64,000 nt of DNA from Subsaxibacter sp. CAU 1640 (GCF_023156585.1 NZ_JALNMI010000001.1:496001-560000); one strand, 5' to 3'. Positions 44,892-56,101 are shown, numbered from the stretch's first letter. Numbers and translations are program-made. The notes: a model not told the origin generated them from the letters alone.

Positions 44892-47800
44892 ATGTCAAAA
44901 GAGTGTGCTTTTACGATTTATAACGCTTCCGCTGGAAGTGGTAAAACCTATACTCTGGTTATGGAATATTTAAAGATCCTTTGTAAGTCCAAATCAAACT
45001 TGGCCTTTAAAAATATCCTGGCTCTCACATTTACCAACAAGGCAGTCGCCGAAATGAAAGAGCGAATTGTGAAAATGCTTATGCAATTTTCTGATGAACA
45101 AATTTTGAGCAGCTCAAACCCAATGTTTGAAGAATTGCAGAAAGTGTTAAATATGGATGCCCTTTCTCTACATCAGAAGTCAAAGCACATTTTGTTGAAT
45201 ATTGCCCATAATTACGCCTCCTTCGATGTCTCGACTATTGATAAATTTAATCATAGGCTTATTCGAACTTTTGCTTATGACCTAAAGTTGCCGCTCAATT
45301 TTGAGGTTGAATTAGACACTATCAATCTACTACATAAGGCCGTTGACAAACTTATCGACAAGGCTGGCACCAATAAAGACCTTACTAAAGTGCTTGTGGA
45401 CTTTGCCATTGAAAAGGCAGATAATGATAAGAGTTGGGACGTGTCGTATGATTTTAACAACATTGCGCAATTGCTAATCAGTGAAAATGATGTGCGATTT
45501 ATTGATTCGCTCAAAGTAAAAACCCTTGAAGATTTTAAAGAATTGAAATCGCAACTAACAAAAACGATGACACTTCTCGAATCTAAATTAATTAATACTG
45601 CAAGGGAAACATTGGAGCTCATTGTGAATTACGGCTTACAGTTCAATGATTTCTCAAGCGGCTACTTGCCTAAATACTTTCAGAAGTTGGTCGATGGATC
45701 TTTTGACGTGAATTTTGGATTGAAATGGCAAGAAGATTTAGAGGATGGTTCAACACTTTATCCTAAACGAGTTTCTAGTGAAACTGCCGCCTTGATTGAT
45801 TCCATTCAACCAAAACTTCTGGAAAATTTCAATCAAACAAAACAACAAGTCATTCAATATAAATTCGTTAAAAATGTTCTGAACAACATAACTCCTTTAT
45901 CGGTTTTAAACGAAATCAACACATCACTTCAAGAACTCAAAGACGAAGATGATCTGTTATTGATATCTGAATTTAATGCGCTCATCAGCAGAGAAATAAA
46001 AAATCAGCCAGCGCCTTATATTTACGAACGCATTGGTGAAAAATTCAAGAATTATTTTATTGATGAGTTTCAGGACACCTCAACTATGCAATGGCAAAAT
46101 ATGATTCCGCTGATTGGAAATGCACTTTCTGGCGAGAATTTTAAGGGAGAATCAGGCTCTGCGATGATTGTTGGCGATGCTAAACAGGCCATTTATCGTT
46201 GGCGAGGCGGCAAAGCAGAACAATTCATTGACCTGTATACGGATGGCAATCCTTTCTACATTGAAAAGTGTGTCAAAAACTTGCCAGCAAACTATCGCAG
46301 TTCAAAGCAAGTGGTGAATTTTAATAATTCATTTTTTAAACATCTATCTAGCTTCGTGTTTTCAAACTCTGAACATCAGGCCATTTATGAAGCGAGCAAA
46401 CAAGACAGTACTGTTGATGCTGATGGTTTTGTGGAAATATCATTTTTGGATGTCAAAAATTTAGAAGAAAACGATAGCAAAGATTTATTGCATTGTCAAA
46501 AAACACTTGAAAACATACAAGAGGCTCAACAAAAGGGTTTCGATTTAAAAGACATTTGTGTCATCACTCGAAAATCAAAAGAAGGTATTGCCATAGCAGA
46601 ATATTTGAGTTCGCATCAAATACCTATTGTTTCTTCAGAATCTCTTTTGCTCAAAAATTCTCCTGAAATCGGTTTTATATCAGCTATTATCGGTTTATCA
46701 ACCCAACCAGAAAACGAACAACTCAAAATCGAAGTATTGTCCTACCTAGCAGAATTCAAGCTTCAACTAGAAGATAAACATTCCTTTTACAATGGTTTGT
46801 ACCGTTTGGAGGTTAATTCTATGTTCGCTGCTTTGGCTTTGCACCATTTTTATTTTGATTTTAACAAATTTCTGAAATCACCTATCTATGAAGCTGTTGA
46901 AAACATCATCAGAAGTTTTAAATTGAATGATGCATCAAATGCTTATCTGCAGTTTTACTTGGATGAAGTTTTGGATTATTCACAACGACACAATTCAAGT
47001 TTACTCGGATTTATCAATCATTGGGACAAAAAGAAAGATAAGTTGAGCGTAGTTTCTCCTCAAGCCAATAACGCCGTTCAGATTATGACCATACATAAAT
47101 CTAAAGGCTTGGAATTTCCTGTCGTTATTTTCCCTTATGCCAATCAGGAAATATATTTTGATATGTCTCCAAAAACTTGGTTTCCTGTGAGTGAGGATGA
47201 TTTTAGCGGTTTTTCAAATTTGTTCATCAATCTCAACAAAGATCTTGAGGAATTTGGAGAGCTGGGTTTCAGCATTTATAGCAATTATCGTTCAGAATTG
47301 GAATTGGACAGCATAAATTTGTTGTATGTAGTTTTGACGCGTGCAGTAGAGCAACTTTACGTTATTTCTGAATTGGATTTGGATGCTAAGCAAAATGAAA
47401 AACTCAACCTCTATTCTGGTTTGTTTATTAATTATCTAAAATCCATTAATCAATGGAATAACCTTGAAAACACATATATTTTTGGCAACCCGGAAAGGCA
47501 ATTGTCTTCAAAAGAATCGAAAACTGCTGTCACTCAAAAAGAATTCATCTGTACTCCAAAAGAGAGCCACAACTTGAACATTGTTACAAATTCAGGATAT
47601 TTATGGGACACTGCACAGGAAAAGGCACAAGAAAAAGGAAATTTGGTGCACAACATTATGTCGCAGATACATACCGTCAGCGATGCTCCATTTGTGATGG
47701 ATGAATTTGTTTCATCTGGAAAACTGAATGAAGAACAGTTTGAGGAACTATCAAAGGCGATTGCCCAAATAGTTGAAGGTGACAATTTAAAGCAGTTTTT

Positions 47801-48050
47801 TGCTGATGATTTGATCATTTACAATGAAAGAGATATCATCACAAAAGAAGGCATAATTTTGCGTCCAGACCGAATTGTTGTAACTCAAAACAGAGAAACA
47901 GCAATCATTGATTACAAGACTGGCAATGAAAAGCCTTCGCATTTTCAACAACTTTTGAGCTACCAATCAGTTTTGGAAGAAATGGGCTTTAACGTCACAA
48001 AAAAAATATTGATTTACATAAATGAGGACATTCAAATAAAAGAATTCTAA
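44892..48050 (+). CDS. AddA-like UvrD/RecB helicase-nuclease
   Basis: A 1052-residue superfamily 1A helicase with C-terminal RecB-type nuclease. Walker A NASAGSGKTYTL is at residues 11-22, Walker B FIDEFQDTSTMQW near 395, then GDAKQAIYRWRGGK, motif V IMTIHKSKGLEFPVV near 732 and motif VI YVVLTRAVEQL near 817. The nuclease shows LRPDRIVV and IIDYKTGNEKP near the C-terminus. It probably forms with the 922-residue gene at 50815 an AddAB-type exonuclease for double-strand break repair and destruction of linear foreign DNA. Confidence 0.92.
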   Translation: MSKECAFTIYNASAGSGKTYTLVMEYLKILCKSKSNLAFKNILALTFTNKAVAEMKERIVKMLMQFSDEQILSSSNPMFEELQKVLNMDALSLHQKSKHILLNIAHNYASFDVSTIDKFNHRLIRTFAYDLKLPLNFEVELDTINLLHKAVDKLIDKAGTNKDLTKVLVDFAIEKADNDKSWDVSYDFNNIAQLLISENDVRFIDSLKVKTLEDFKELKSQLTKTMTLLESKLINTARETLELIVNYGLQFNDFSSGYLPKYFQKLVDGSFDVNFGLKWQEDLEDGSTLYPKRVSSETAALIDSIQPKLLENFNQTKQQVIQYKFVKNVLNNITPLSVLNEINTSLQELKDEDDLLLISEFNALISREIKNQPAPYIYERIGEKFKNYFIDEFQDTSTMQWQNMIPLIGNALSGENFKGESGSAMIVGDAKQAIYRWRGGKAEQFIDLYTDGNPFYIEKCVKNLPANYRSSKQVVNFNNSFFKHLSSFVFSNSEHQAIYEASKQDSTVDADGFVEISFLDVKNLEENDSKDLLHCQKTLENIQEAQQKGFDLKDICVITRKSKEGIAIAEYLSSHQIPIVSSESLLLKNSPEIGFISAIIGLSTQPENEQLKIEVLSYLAEFKLQLEDKHSFYNGLYRLEVNSMFAALALHHFYFDFNKFLKSPIYEAVENIIRSFKLNDASNAYLQFYLDEVLDYSQRHNSSLLGFINHWDKKKDKLSVVSPQANNAVQIMTIHKSKGLEFPVVIFPYANQEIYFDMSPKTWFPVSEDDFSGFSNLFINLNKDLEEFGELGFSIYSNYRSELELDSINLLYVVLTRAVEQLYVISELDLDAKQNEKLNLYSGLFINYLKSINQWNNLENTYIFGNPERQLSSKESKTAVTQKEFICTPKESHNLNIVTNSGYLWDTAQEKAQEKGNLVHNIMSQIHTVSDAPFVMDEFVSSGKLNEEQFEELSKAIAQIVEGDNLKQFFADDLIIYNERDIITKEGIILRPDRIVVTQNRETAIIDYKTGNEKPSHFQQLLSYQSVLEEMGFNVTKKILIYINEDIQIKEF

Positions 48051-48055
48051 ATTTG
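48048..48055 (+). promoter_or_regulatory. -7 promoter box of kbl
   Basis: TAAATTTG overlaps the stop codon of the helicase gene and lies 18 bp before the kbl ATG; its separate promoter would explain why a metabolic gene follows a repair gene. Confidence 0.45.
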
Positions 48056-48073
48056 TAATAAACTCAAAAACCT

Positions 48074-49267
48074 ATGTACGGAAAACTACAACAACATTTA
48101 CAAGAAGAACTACAAAAAATTAAAAATGATGGTCTCTACAAGGAAGAGCGCATCATCACATCACCTCAAGGGGCTGAAATCACACTGAACACTGGTGAAA
48201 CGGTATTGAATTTTTGCGCGAACAATTATTTAGGCCTGTCATCACATCCAGAAGTGATTCAAGCTGCAAAAGATGCGATGGATACACACGGTTTTGGTAT
48301 GTCGTCTGTTCGTTTTATTTGTGGCACTCAAGATATTCACAAAACTTTAGAGCAAAAGATTGCTGATTTCTATGGCACAGAAGATACCATCCTTTACGCA
48401 GCGGCATTTGACGCCAATGGAGGTGTTTTTGAACCGCTTCTTGGAGAAGAAGATGCCATTATTTCTGATTCCTTAAATCACGCATCGATTATTGATGGGG
48501 TTCGGTTGTGCAAAGCTGCTCGATATCGCTATCAAAATAGCAATATGAAGGATTTGGAGGAACAATTGATTGCAGCAAACGATAGAGGCTCACGCTTCAA
48601 GATTATCGTGACAGATGGGGTGTTTTCAATGGATGGTCTGGTCGCTCCGTTGGATAAAATTTGTGATTTGGCCGACAAATATGATGCCTTGGTGATGATA
48701 GACGAGTGCCACGCGGCAGGGTTTATAGGAGAAACTGGCCGAGGAACTCTAGAGGACAAAGGCGTTATGGGCAGAATTGATATCATTACTGGTACCCTCG
48801 GAAAAGCACTGGGTGGAGCTATGGGAGGTTATACAACCGGCAAAAAAGAAATCATTGATATGTTGAGACAGCGCTCTAGGCCATATCTTTTTTCAAATTC
48901 TTTGGCTCCAGCAATCGTTGGAGCATCCATTAAGGTTTTTGAAATGCTTGCCGACAATACAAAATTAAGAGATACGTTGGAAGAAAACACGGCCTATTTC
49001 AAAGCAGGAATGAAAAAAGCTGGCTTTGACATCATAGATGGAGATTCTGCTATAGTTCCAGTAATGCTATATGATGCCAAACTGTCTCAAACTATGGCTA
49101 AAATGTTATTGAAAGAAGGTATTTATGTCATAGGATTCTTTTTTCCTGTGGTTCCAAAAGACAAAGCCAGGATACGGGTTCAGTTATCTGCGGCTCATAC
49201 CAAAGATCATTTGAATAAAGCCATTTCAGCTTTTACCAAAGTTGGTAAGGCTTTGGAAATTATTTAA
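48074..49267 (+). CDS. kbl: Glycine C-acetyltransferase (2-amino-3-ketobutyrate CoA ligase)
   Basis: A 397-residue PLP enzyme of the alpha-oxoamine synthase family that makes or splits 2-amino-3-ketobutyrate with glycine and acetyl-CoA, in threonine breakdown. [33 protein letters not shown] and the PLP lysine in [14 protein letters not shown] (about 245) are seen. The length and start fit Kbl; BioF is a close relative and cannot be fully excluded. It lies between the two AddAB-like genes. Confidence 0.92.
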   Translation: MYGKLQQHLQEELQKIKNDGLYKEERIITSPQGAEITLNTGETVLNFCANNYLGLSSHPEVIQAAKDAMDTHGFGMSSVRFICGTQDIHKTLEQKIADFYGTEDTILYAAAFDANGGVFEPLLGEEDAIISDSLNHASIIDGVRLCKAARYRYQNSNMKDLEEQLIAANDRGSRFKIIVTDGVFSMDGLVAPLDKICDLADKYDALVMIDECHAAGFIGETGRGTLEDKGVMGRIDIITGTLGKALGGAMGGYTTGKKEIIDMLRQRSRPYLFSNSLAPAIVGASIKVFEMLADNTKLRDTLEENTAYFKAGMKKAGFDIIDGDSAIVPVMLYDAKLSQTMAKMLLKEGIYVIGFFFPVVPKDKARIRVQLSAAHTKDHLNKAISAFTKVGKALEII

Positions 49268-49314
49268 AATCAATCCAAAATCGCACATTTTAGGGCAAAT
49301 AATCAATATTTTTA

Positions 49315-49322
49315 TATATTTG
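49315..49322 (+). promoter_or_regulatory. -7 promoter box of the OmpA gene
   Basis: TATATTTG, a perfect -7 box, about 68 bp before the ATG, giving a leader of about 60 nt. Confidence 0.55.
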
Positions 49323-49390
49323 TCTTTGTTAATAGAATTTAACAACTTACTTTTGCTTACAATTAACACTTAAAATTAAATTATTAGAAT

Positions 49391-50752
49391 ATGAAAAATC
49401 TTAGCAGATTATTTATTGCAACGTTGCTTTTATTGAGCTTCAGCAACGCTAATGCACAGGATGAGAATAATCCTTGGGCTATAGGAGTTGGTGCCAATGC
49501 CGTTGACTTCTACCCTGTAGGTGAGGATGCTCCACTTGGTGAGTATTTTGATGAATACTTTAATTTATCAGACCATTACAATTTTCTACCTTCTTTGTCT
49601 TCAATTTCAGTTTCAAGATATTTAAGCGATGGATTTATCTTCACTGCCGCCGGAACGATTAATGAAATTGATAAAGTGGGCGATGCTTCAGCTGCTGATT
49701 TATCATATTATGCCGTTGATGGTACAATTAAGTATAGTTTTGGTAAGTTACTAAATAAATCATGGTTAGATCCTTATTTAGGTGTTGGTGGTGGTTACAC
49801 TTGGGTTGATGAGATTGGTGCTGGAACATTGAATGGTACTGTGGGTCTAAATTTTTGGTTCACTGAAAACGTGGGTCTTTCTGTTCAGTCTTCTTACAAA
49901 CATGCATTTGAAGACTATTTAGCAAAACATTTCCAACACACAGTTGCATTAGCCATCAAATTTGGCGGAAAAGATACTGATGGTGATGGTATTTACGATA
50001 AAGATGATGCTTGTCCTGAAGTTCCAGGTCTTGAAGCTTTCAATGGTTGTCCTGATTCTGATGGTGATGGTATCGAAGATGCTAAAGATGACTGTCCTAA
50101 CGAAGCTGGTTTAGCTGAATTCAACGGTTGTCCTGATTCTGACGGCGACGGTGTTCCAGACAATCAAGATGCTTGTCCTACAGTTGCTGGTTTGAAAGCT
50201 TTGGCTGGATGTCCTGATGCTGACGGTGATGGAGTTGCTGATAAAGATGACGAGTGCCCTAACCAAGCTGGTCCTGCTGCTAACAAAGGTTGCCCTTGGC
50301 CAGATACTGATGGTGACGGTGTGCTAGATAAAGATGATAAATGTCCTAACGAAAAAGGAACTGTTGCGAACAACGGATGTCCTGAAGTTAAGCCTACTGT
50401 TGAAGTTATGAAGCAATTGAATGAGTACGCTAGAACTATTTTGTTCGATACTGGAAAAGCTACTTTCAAGAAAGAATCTATTCAAACTTTAGAGTCAATG
50501 AATGCAATCTTTAAAGAATATCCAAAAGCTGACTTCTACATCGATGGTCACACTGATAGCGTAGGTTCTGAAAAATCTAATCAATTGCTTTCTGAAAGAA
50601 GAGCAACCGCTGTTAGAGATTGGTTAATTGCTAATGGAATTGACAAAGATAGATTAGAAGCAAGAGGTTTTGGTGAATCTAAGCCAATTGATTCTAATAA
50701 AACTGCTGGTGGAAGAACAAACAACAGACGTGTTGAGGTACTTCTTAAATAA
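49391..50752 (+). CDS. OmpA family outer membrane protein with thrombospondin type 3 repeats
   Basis: A 453-residue outer membrane protein. Signal peptide [23 protein letters not shown], then a beta-barrel of about 175 residues, then five Ca-binding TSP3 repeats ([75 protein letters not shown]), then a C-terminal peptidoglycan-binding OmpA domain with [20 protein letters not shown]. It anchors the outer membrane to the wall. Own promoter and terminator, so probably independent of its neighbours. Confidence 0.95.
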   Translation: MKNLSRLFIATLLLLSFSNANAQDENNPWAIGVGANAVDFYPVGEDAPLGEYFDEYFNLSDHYNFLPSLSSISVSRYLSDGFIFTAAGTINEIDKVGDASAADLSYYAVDGTIKYSFGKLLNKSWLDPYLGVGGGYTWVDEIGAGTLNGTVGLNFWFTENVGLSVQSSYKHAFEDYLAKHFQHTVALAIKFGGKDTDGDGIYDKDDACPEVPGLEAFNGCPDSDGDGIEDAKDDCPNEAGLAEFNGCPDSDGDGVPDNQDACPTVAGLKALAGCPDADGDGVADKDDECPNQAGPAANKGCPWPDTDGDGVLDKDDKCPNEKGTVANNGCPEVKPTVEVMKQLNEYARTILFDTGKATFKKESIQTLESMNAIFKEYPKADFYIDGHTDSVGSEKSNQLLSERRATAVRDWLIANGIDKDRLEARGFGESKPIDSNKTAGGRTNNRRVEVLLK

Positions 50753-50772
50753 GAAGTTATCAAATAAATAAT

Positions 50773-50803
50773 AAAAAACGCTCCGATATTCGGGGCGTTT
50801 TTT
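50773..50803 (+). terminator. Intrinsic terminator after the OmpA gene
   Basis: AAAAAACGCTCCGA pairs with TCGGGGCGTTTTTT (one G-U) around a 3-nt loop, 20 bp past the stop and 12 bp before the AddB-like start. Confidence 0.92.
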
Positions 50804-50814
50804 AATTTTATGCT

Positions 50815-53583
50815 ATGACAAGTTTCCTTCAAGATGTCATTGCAGACCTTCAGAAAAAAGATGTTGATTTTTCTCAACTCATATTTGTGTTACCTAGCAA
50901 GAGAGCTGGACTATTCCTAACCCATAGTTTATCAAAAGCTCTTAAAAAGACCATTTTTGTTCCAGAAATTATCTCGATAGAAGAGTTTGTTGAAAACCTT
51001 TCAGAACTCAAATACGCCACTAATACGGAACTGCTGTTTGATTTTTATGGTGTTTATAGCAACGTCATTCCAAAAGAGCAACTAGAACCCTTTGACAAGT
51101 TTTCAAAATGGGCTCAAATTCTTCTACAAGATTTTAATGAGATTGATAGGTATCTTATTGAACCAGAAAACATTTTTGAATATCTTAAAGCCATCAAGGA
51201 ACTAAATCATTGGTCATTATCAGAAAATCAAACGGATGCAACCAAAAATTATATATCCTTTTGGTCATACATACAAACCTTTTATTTCAAGTTTAAAGAT
51301 TGCTTAACTGAAAGAAAGAAGGGCTACCAAGGTCTTGTGTATCGCGAAGCTGTCGAAGGCGTTGAACATTATGTGGCGAATAATCCTAACAAAAGGCACG
51401 TGTTTGTAGGTTTTAATGCACTCAATAAAGCCGAAGAAATTATCATTCAAGAATTACTTCAGCAAGAGCTGGCCTATATTTATTGGGATATTGATGAGAC
51501 ATTCATAAAAAATCCAATTCACGATGCAGGATTATTTATGCGTAATCATAAGGCTACTTGGTCGTACTTTGAAAAACATCCATTTAATTGGACAAACACA
51601 CATTACCAATCACAAAAGAATATTGAAGTTGTAGGCATTCCAAAGAACATTGGGCAAGTCAAATACATAGGCGAACTTCTAGATAAATTACACACCAAAC
51701 AAACTGGTTTGGAAAACACTGCTATTGTTTTGGGTGATGAGACCTTGTTGTTGCCTTTGTTAAACAGTATTCCTGCTGAAATTGATGCTATCAACATCAC
51801 GATGGGATTGCCTCTAAAATCGATTCCATTGGCAACCTTATTTGAGGAGTTGTTCTTGATTCATAAAAATGATCGTAAGAATGAATTTTATTATAAAGAC
51901 GTAGTGTCCATTCTGTCGCATCAATTCGTCAAACCTTTGTTCCAGACTGAAACGGTCAATTACTCTGACGAAATTATAAACCATATTTTAAAGAACAATA
52001 TCGTTTACGTCTCGCTACATAAATTAGAAGAGCTCTGCGGCGTAAAAAAGCACATTATTAGCTTTCTATTTGAATCTTGGGATAATTTGCCTGAAAAAGC
52101 CATAAAACAATGTTCCGAGTTAATCATTGCTATTAAAAACAATCTTTCCATACAAAAGGATAGAAATCTTTTGGAACTGGAATATTTGTATCGTTTCAAC
52201 GAAATTTTCAATGAGCTGAACCAACTCAATTTAGCTCATCACCATATAAACAATATCCAGGTACTCTTGAGCTTGTACAAAGAACTTTTAAAGAACGAAA
52301 CATTGGACTTCAAAGGAGAGCCACTTCAAGGGTTGCAAATTATGGGAATGTTGGAATCTCGTGTCCTGGATTTTGAAACAGTCATCATATCATCTGTTAA
52401 TGAAGGGATTCTTCCTGCAGGAAAAAGCAATAATTCATTTATTCCGTATGATGTGAAGATTGAAAACGGATTGCCTACATACAAAGAAAAGGATGCCGTT
52501 TATACGTACCATTTCTATCGACTGCTGCAACGAGCGAAAAATGTTTACATTCTTTATAACACAGAGCCTGATGTGTTGAATGGAGGCGAAAAGAGCAGAT
52601 TTATAACTCAACTGGAAATCGAAAAGCTTCACGACATCAATCATTATATGGTAGCGCCGATTGTACCTCCCATTTCACCTTCGCTGAAAGTGGTAAAAAA
52701 AACTGACGATGTTCTCCAAAAAATAAAATCTGTTGCCGAAAAAGGGTTTTCGCCTTCATCGTTGACCAATTACATTCGTAATCCGATAGATTTCTATTAT
52801 GAAAAAATTCTTGGTATCAAACGCTATGAAGAAATAGAAGAAACTGTAGCTGACAATACTTTGGGAACCATCATTCACGAAACTTTAGAAGAGTTCTACA
52901 AACCTGTTGTCGGTCAAATTCTCACAGAGAAACATATCATTGAAATGAAAAGTTTTATCGACACAACAGTCGAGAAGTTTTTTAAAGCTCATTACAAGGA
53001 AGGAACTATCAATAAAGGCAAAAACCTTATCATTTTTGAAATTGCAAAACGATATGTGAATAATTTCTTGAATAAAGAACTGGAATCCATTCAAGCTGGA
53101 AACAGCATCAAGATTTTGGCGCTTGAACAAGAGGTTAAAACCGAAATACGAATAGCAGCCATCGATTTTCCAATAACCATCAAGGGAAATGTTGATAGGA
53201 TAGATGAGTTTAATGGTACAAAACGTATTATTGACTATAAAACCGGCAAGGTTGAACAGCATAAGGTTGAGGTTGTTGATTGGGAAGCTATTCTGACCGA
53301 TTATGATAAGTACTCCAAAAGCTTCCAAGTGTTGACATACGCTTACATATTAAATGCTATGGAAGCTTTTTCTAGCCCAATTGAAGCGGGAATTATATCC
53401 TTTAAAAATCTTCAGGGCGATTATTTTCTGAAATTTGCTAAAAAAGATAAGTCTGGACGCGGCGCGCAAAAGGAATTTGCAATCTCTTCCGAAATTCTAA
53501 CAGCGTTTGAAACACAACTAGTAGTATTGATTTCAGAAATCTGTAATCCAGAAATTGATTTTGTGGAAAAACTGCTTGATTAA
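50815..53583 (+). CDS. AddB-like PD-(D/E)XK nuclease
   Basis: A 922-residue protein with an inactivated helicase-like N-terminal part (VLPSKRAGLFL at residue 24 in place of a Walker A) and a C-terminal RecB-type nuclease with ITIKGNVDRIDEF and RIIDYKTGKVEQHK. FSPSSLTNYIRNPIDFYYEK corresponds to the AddB segment that usually starts the Fe-S cluster with Cys; here Asn replaces it, so the cluster seems absent. It should pair with the AddA-like helicase at 44892. The start lies 12 bp past the OmpA terminator, without a visible promoter. Confidence 0.9.
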   Translation: MTSFLQDVIADLQKKDVDFSQLIFVLPSKRAGLFLTHSLSKALKKTIFVPEIISIEEFVENLSELKYATNTELLFDFYGVYSNVIPKEQLEPFDKFSKWAQILLQDFNEIDRYLIEPENIFEYLKAIKELNHWSLSENQTDATKNYISFWSYIQTFYFKFKDCLTERKKGYQGLVYREAVEGVEHYVANNPNKRHVFVGFNALNKAEEIIIQELLQQELAYIYWDIDETFIKNPIHDAGLFMRNHKATWSYFEKHPFNWTNTHYQSQKNIEVVGIPKNIGQVKYIGELLDKLHTKQTGLENTAIVLGDETLLLPLLNSIPAEIDAINITMGLPLKSIPLATLFEELFLIHKNDRKNEFYYKDVVSILSHQFVKPLFQTETVNYSDEIINHILKNNIVYVSLHKLEELCGVKKHIISFLFESWDNLPEKAIKQCSELIIAIKNNLSIQKDRNLLELEYLYRFNEIFNELNQLNLAHHHINNIQVLLSLYKELLKNETLDFKGEPLQGLQIMGMLESRVLDFETVIISSVNEGILPAGKSNNSFIPYDVKIENGLPTYKEKDAVYTYHFYRLLQRAKNVYILYNTEPDVLNGGEKSRFITQLEIEKLHDINHYMVAPIVPPISPSLKVVKKTDDVLQKIKSVAEKGFSPSSLTNYIRNPIDFYYEKILGIKRYEEIEETVADNTLGTIIHETLEEFYKPVVGQILTEKHIIEMKSFIDTTVEKFFKAHYKEGTINKGKNLIIFEIAKRYVNNFLNKELESIQAGNSIKILALEQEVKTEIRIAAIDFPITIKGNVDRIDEFNGTKRIIDYKTGKVEQHKVEVVDWEAILTDYDKYSKSFQVLTYAYILNAMEAFSSPIEAGIISFKNLQGDYFLKFAKKDKSGRGAQKEFAISSEILTAFETQLVVLISEICNPEIDFVEKLLD

Positions 53584-53588
53584 ATTAT

Positions 53589-55949
53589 TTAAGCAATTTT
53601 CAGTAAGCTATCGCTGCATTGATACATTTTTTCTGACAATAAATCCTTGTTTACCGGTTTTGTCATATAATCATTCATTCCAAGGTCAAGAACGCGCTGT
53701 CTTGTTTCTTGCATTGCATCGGCCGTTACGGCGATAATTGGAATTTCCATAATGGTCTTGCCCAATTCTCCACTGCGGATGATTTTTGTCGCTTCATAAC
53801 CATCCATTATCGGCATCTGCAAATCCATCAACACCATATCATAAACATCTTTCTTGAGAGCTTCAAGCGCTTCTGAACCGTTATTGACGACCGCAAAACT
53901 CACGTTGGTCATTCCGTTCAAAAGTTTCTTCATTACCATTTGATTCATTAAATTATCCTCAACCACCAATACGTGTAAAGGCTTTACTTCTGTTGAAATT
54001 TTAGTGTTGATGTTTGCATTGCTACTGCTTTTTGAAACTACTTTCAATGGCAAATCTACATAGACTTCTGTGCCTTTCCCCTCGGTACTTTCAATACTGA
54101 TTTTGCCTTCAAAAAGCTCCACCAAATGCTTCACGATGGTTAAGCCAAGCCCAATACCTCCAAACTGTCGTTTATGATTAAGCCTCATTTGATTAAAACT
54201 ATCGAAAACATTTTTTTGAGCTTCCTTGCTCATTCCAATTCCTGTGTCTATGACCTGAAATGAAAAACGACAGATATCACCAGGCTGTGAATTGCATCTT
54301 AATTTGAATGACACGCCTCCTTCAACAGTAAATTTTACTGCATTACCCAATACATTATTTATAATTTGCAAGAATCTTTCCGAATCACCATTAACAATGG
54401 TCGGGATTTCGTAATCCATTTCAAAATCATAGCGCAAGCCTTTGTTTTCAGCTTCTGTTTTCCAATTATTGCTGATTTGATGCAGCGCAATTGAAGGATT
54501 GAAGTCTTCATTTTTTAATTGAAGTTCATTTTTCTCAATCTTTTCGAAATCCAAAATATCATTGACGTTGCTTAACAAGCTTAAAGAGGCATTCTTTATA
54601 ATTTCAAATTGCTTTCGTTGTTCAACCGTTGTCTGTTCTGCCAATTGGATTTCAGCAATTCCCATAATGGCGTTAATAGGAGTTCGCAACTCGTGGCTCA
54701 TATTCGACATAAAATAGGTTTTCAGCTCACTTATTTCCAACGATTTTTGCAAGGCTTCTTCTTGAGATTTTTCCTTTTCCAGTCTTAATTTTCGAATCAA
54801 ATTGGTCATCGAAAGAGATAGAAATATCACCTCGAATCCTGAACCAAATTTGGCACTGTTGAGTGTGTAAAAATTGTTTGGCAACAAACTCAAATTATTC
54901 ATTACAAAACCAAGCAGACCGATTACCAAAAAGAAAATACCTATCGAGAAATAAGCGTCAATTCTCATTTGTTTAAAACGCATTACAAACACCACCGTAA
55001 GTATTAAAATTAAACTAATCAATCCATTAAGGTTTGCAATAGGATAAACCAGCTCAAGAGTTTTGGAATTGATGAACACCATCGCAAACAATCCTATTAG
55101 AATGACATATACAGACTTAAATAGCTTTTGAAATGATGGCAACCTATCATTTACCTGTAAGAAGTATTCACAATATTTTAGTAGAAAAAAATTTGAAAAC
55201 AAAGCAGTTATCATCACTGCCCTATCATTGAAAAAGCCTCCTCCCGGAAATATATATTGAAAAATCAGTCCATCTAACGCAGCTTGCATAAATGCGATGG
55301 AAAACACATATAAACCATAATAGAGAAATGATTTTTCCTTTAAGCTTGTATAAAAAAACAGATAAATGACTCCAGCAAGGAAGAGCAATCCATAAAAAAG
55401 CCCTAAAAATAGCTGTTGTTTATAGTTAGTTTGCCAAAAATCGGCTTCACTATAAAGGTTTAATGGCATATTAATGGTTTCGCCATCACTACTAAAATGT
55501 AGATAGAATTCGTTTACACTGCCTTCTTCAAGATCTACCTTAAAAACTGTTGAACGATGTTTTACCTGTCTATTTTCAAAGGGAATTTGGTCACCACTTT
55601 CAAAAAACTGACTTCCGTTCGGTTTCAATTGATACAATTCGGCCACATCTGTGATTGGTCTCGCTGTCTCAAGGTAATAGGTTTTTACGCGATTACTGGA
55701 ATTTTCCAATTTGAATTTTACCCAATAATTGCTAGTAGTAAAGCCAACACTGTGATTGTCTGACTCAAGAGGCTGATAATGATATGAATGATTATTTTGG
55801 AGTTCTTCTAACTCCAAATCTTTATCGCCTACGTCGATAAATTCAGCATATTCAAAAAGTTCTCCCTTGCTGTTTTCGGGATTATAAGTAGGTGTTTGGG
55901 CGTGCAAAAATAGGCCAAACAGGCAAGCTATTACGGTTAGTTGTTTCAT
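53589..55949 (-). CDS. Hybrid sensor histidine kinase with 7TMR-DISM input
   Basis: A 786-residue membrane kinase. The start at 55949 opens a signal peptide (MKQLTVIACLFGLFLHAQTP); an ATG eight codons upstream is less likely. Order: extracellular 7TMR-DISMED2 sensor (about 20-170), seven transmembrane helices (about 175-370), coiled coil, HisKA with the phospho-His in MSNMSHELRTPINAIMG near 416, HATPase with NVLGNAVKFT and FGGIGLGLTIVKHL, and a C-terminal receiver with VVEDNLMNQ and phospho-Asp in VLMDLQMPIMDG near 705. It probably senses a carbohydrate or other ligand. No DNA-binding output, so a separate regulator is needed. Confidence 0.93.
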   Translation of the reverse strand: MKQLTVIACLFGLFLHAQTPTYNPENSKGELFEYAEFIDVGDKDLELEELQNNHSYHYQPLESDNHSVGFTTSNYWVKFKLENSSNRVKTYYLETARPITDVAELYQLKPNGSQFFESGDQIPFENRQVKHRSTVFKVDLEEGSVNEFYLHFSSDGETINMPLNLYSEADFWQTNYKQQLFLGLFYGLLFLAGVIYLFFYTSLKEKSFLYYGLYVFSIAFMQAALDGLIFQYIFPGGGFFNDRAVMITALFSNFFLLKYCEYFLQVNDRLPSFQKLFKSVYVILIGLFAMVFINSKTLELVYPIANLNGLISLILILTVVFVMRFKQMRIDAYFSIGIFFLVIGLLGFVMNNLSLLPNNFYTLNSAKFGSGFEVIFLSLSMTNLIRKLRLEKEKSQEEALQKSLEISELKTYFMSNMSHELRTPINAIMGIAEIQLAEQTTVEQRKQFEIIKNASLSLLSNVNDILDFEKIEKNELQLKNEDFNPSIALHQISNNWKTEAENKGLRYDFEMDYEIPTIVNGDSERFLQIINNVLGNAVKFTVEGGVSFKLRCNSQPGDICRFSFQVIDTGIGMSKEAQKNVFDSFNQMRLNHKRQFGGIGLGLTIVKHLVELFEGKISIESTEGKGTEVYVDLPLKVVSKSSSNANINTKISTEVKPLHVLVVEDNLMNQMVMKKLLNGMTNVSFAVVNNGSEALEALKKDVYDMVLMDLQMPIMDGYEATKIIRSGELGKTIMEIPIIAVTADAMQETRQRVLDLGMNDYMTKPVNKDLLSEKMYQCSDSLLKIA

Positions 55950-56070
55950 AGTTTGGGGGACTAAAACATACAAGGATACGAATAAAAACTGATTGAAAGT
56001 AAAATTTTTCAGAAAAAATGATTTTTAATCTGATTTTTGTGCTTTTTGTCGATGTTTTTCGGGCTGGAAA

Positions 56071-56096
56071 TAAAAAAAGCAACCGATTGGTTGCTT
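56071..56096 (-). terminator. Intrinsic terminator of the tRNA-Ala gene
   Basis: AAGCAACC (56077-56084) pairs with GGTTGCTT (56089-56096) and on the reverse strand is followed by a T run, right after the tRNA 3' end. Confidence 0.88.
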
Positions 56097-56101
56097 CAAT
56101 G

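Noticed and set aside
44892-53583. Anti-phage defence island
   Set aside because: Although AddAB-like nucleases destroy phage DNA, the neighbours are housekeeping genes and there is no restriction, CRISPR, toxin or retron gene.
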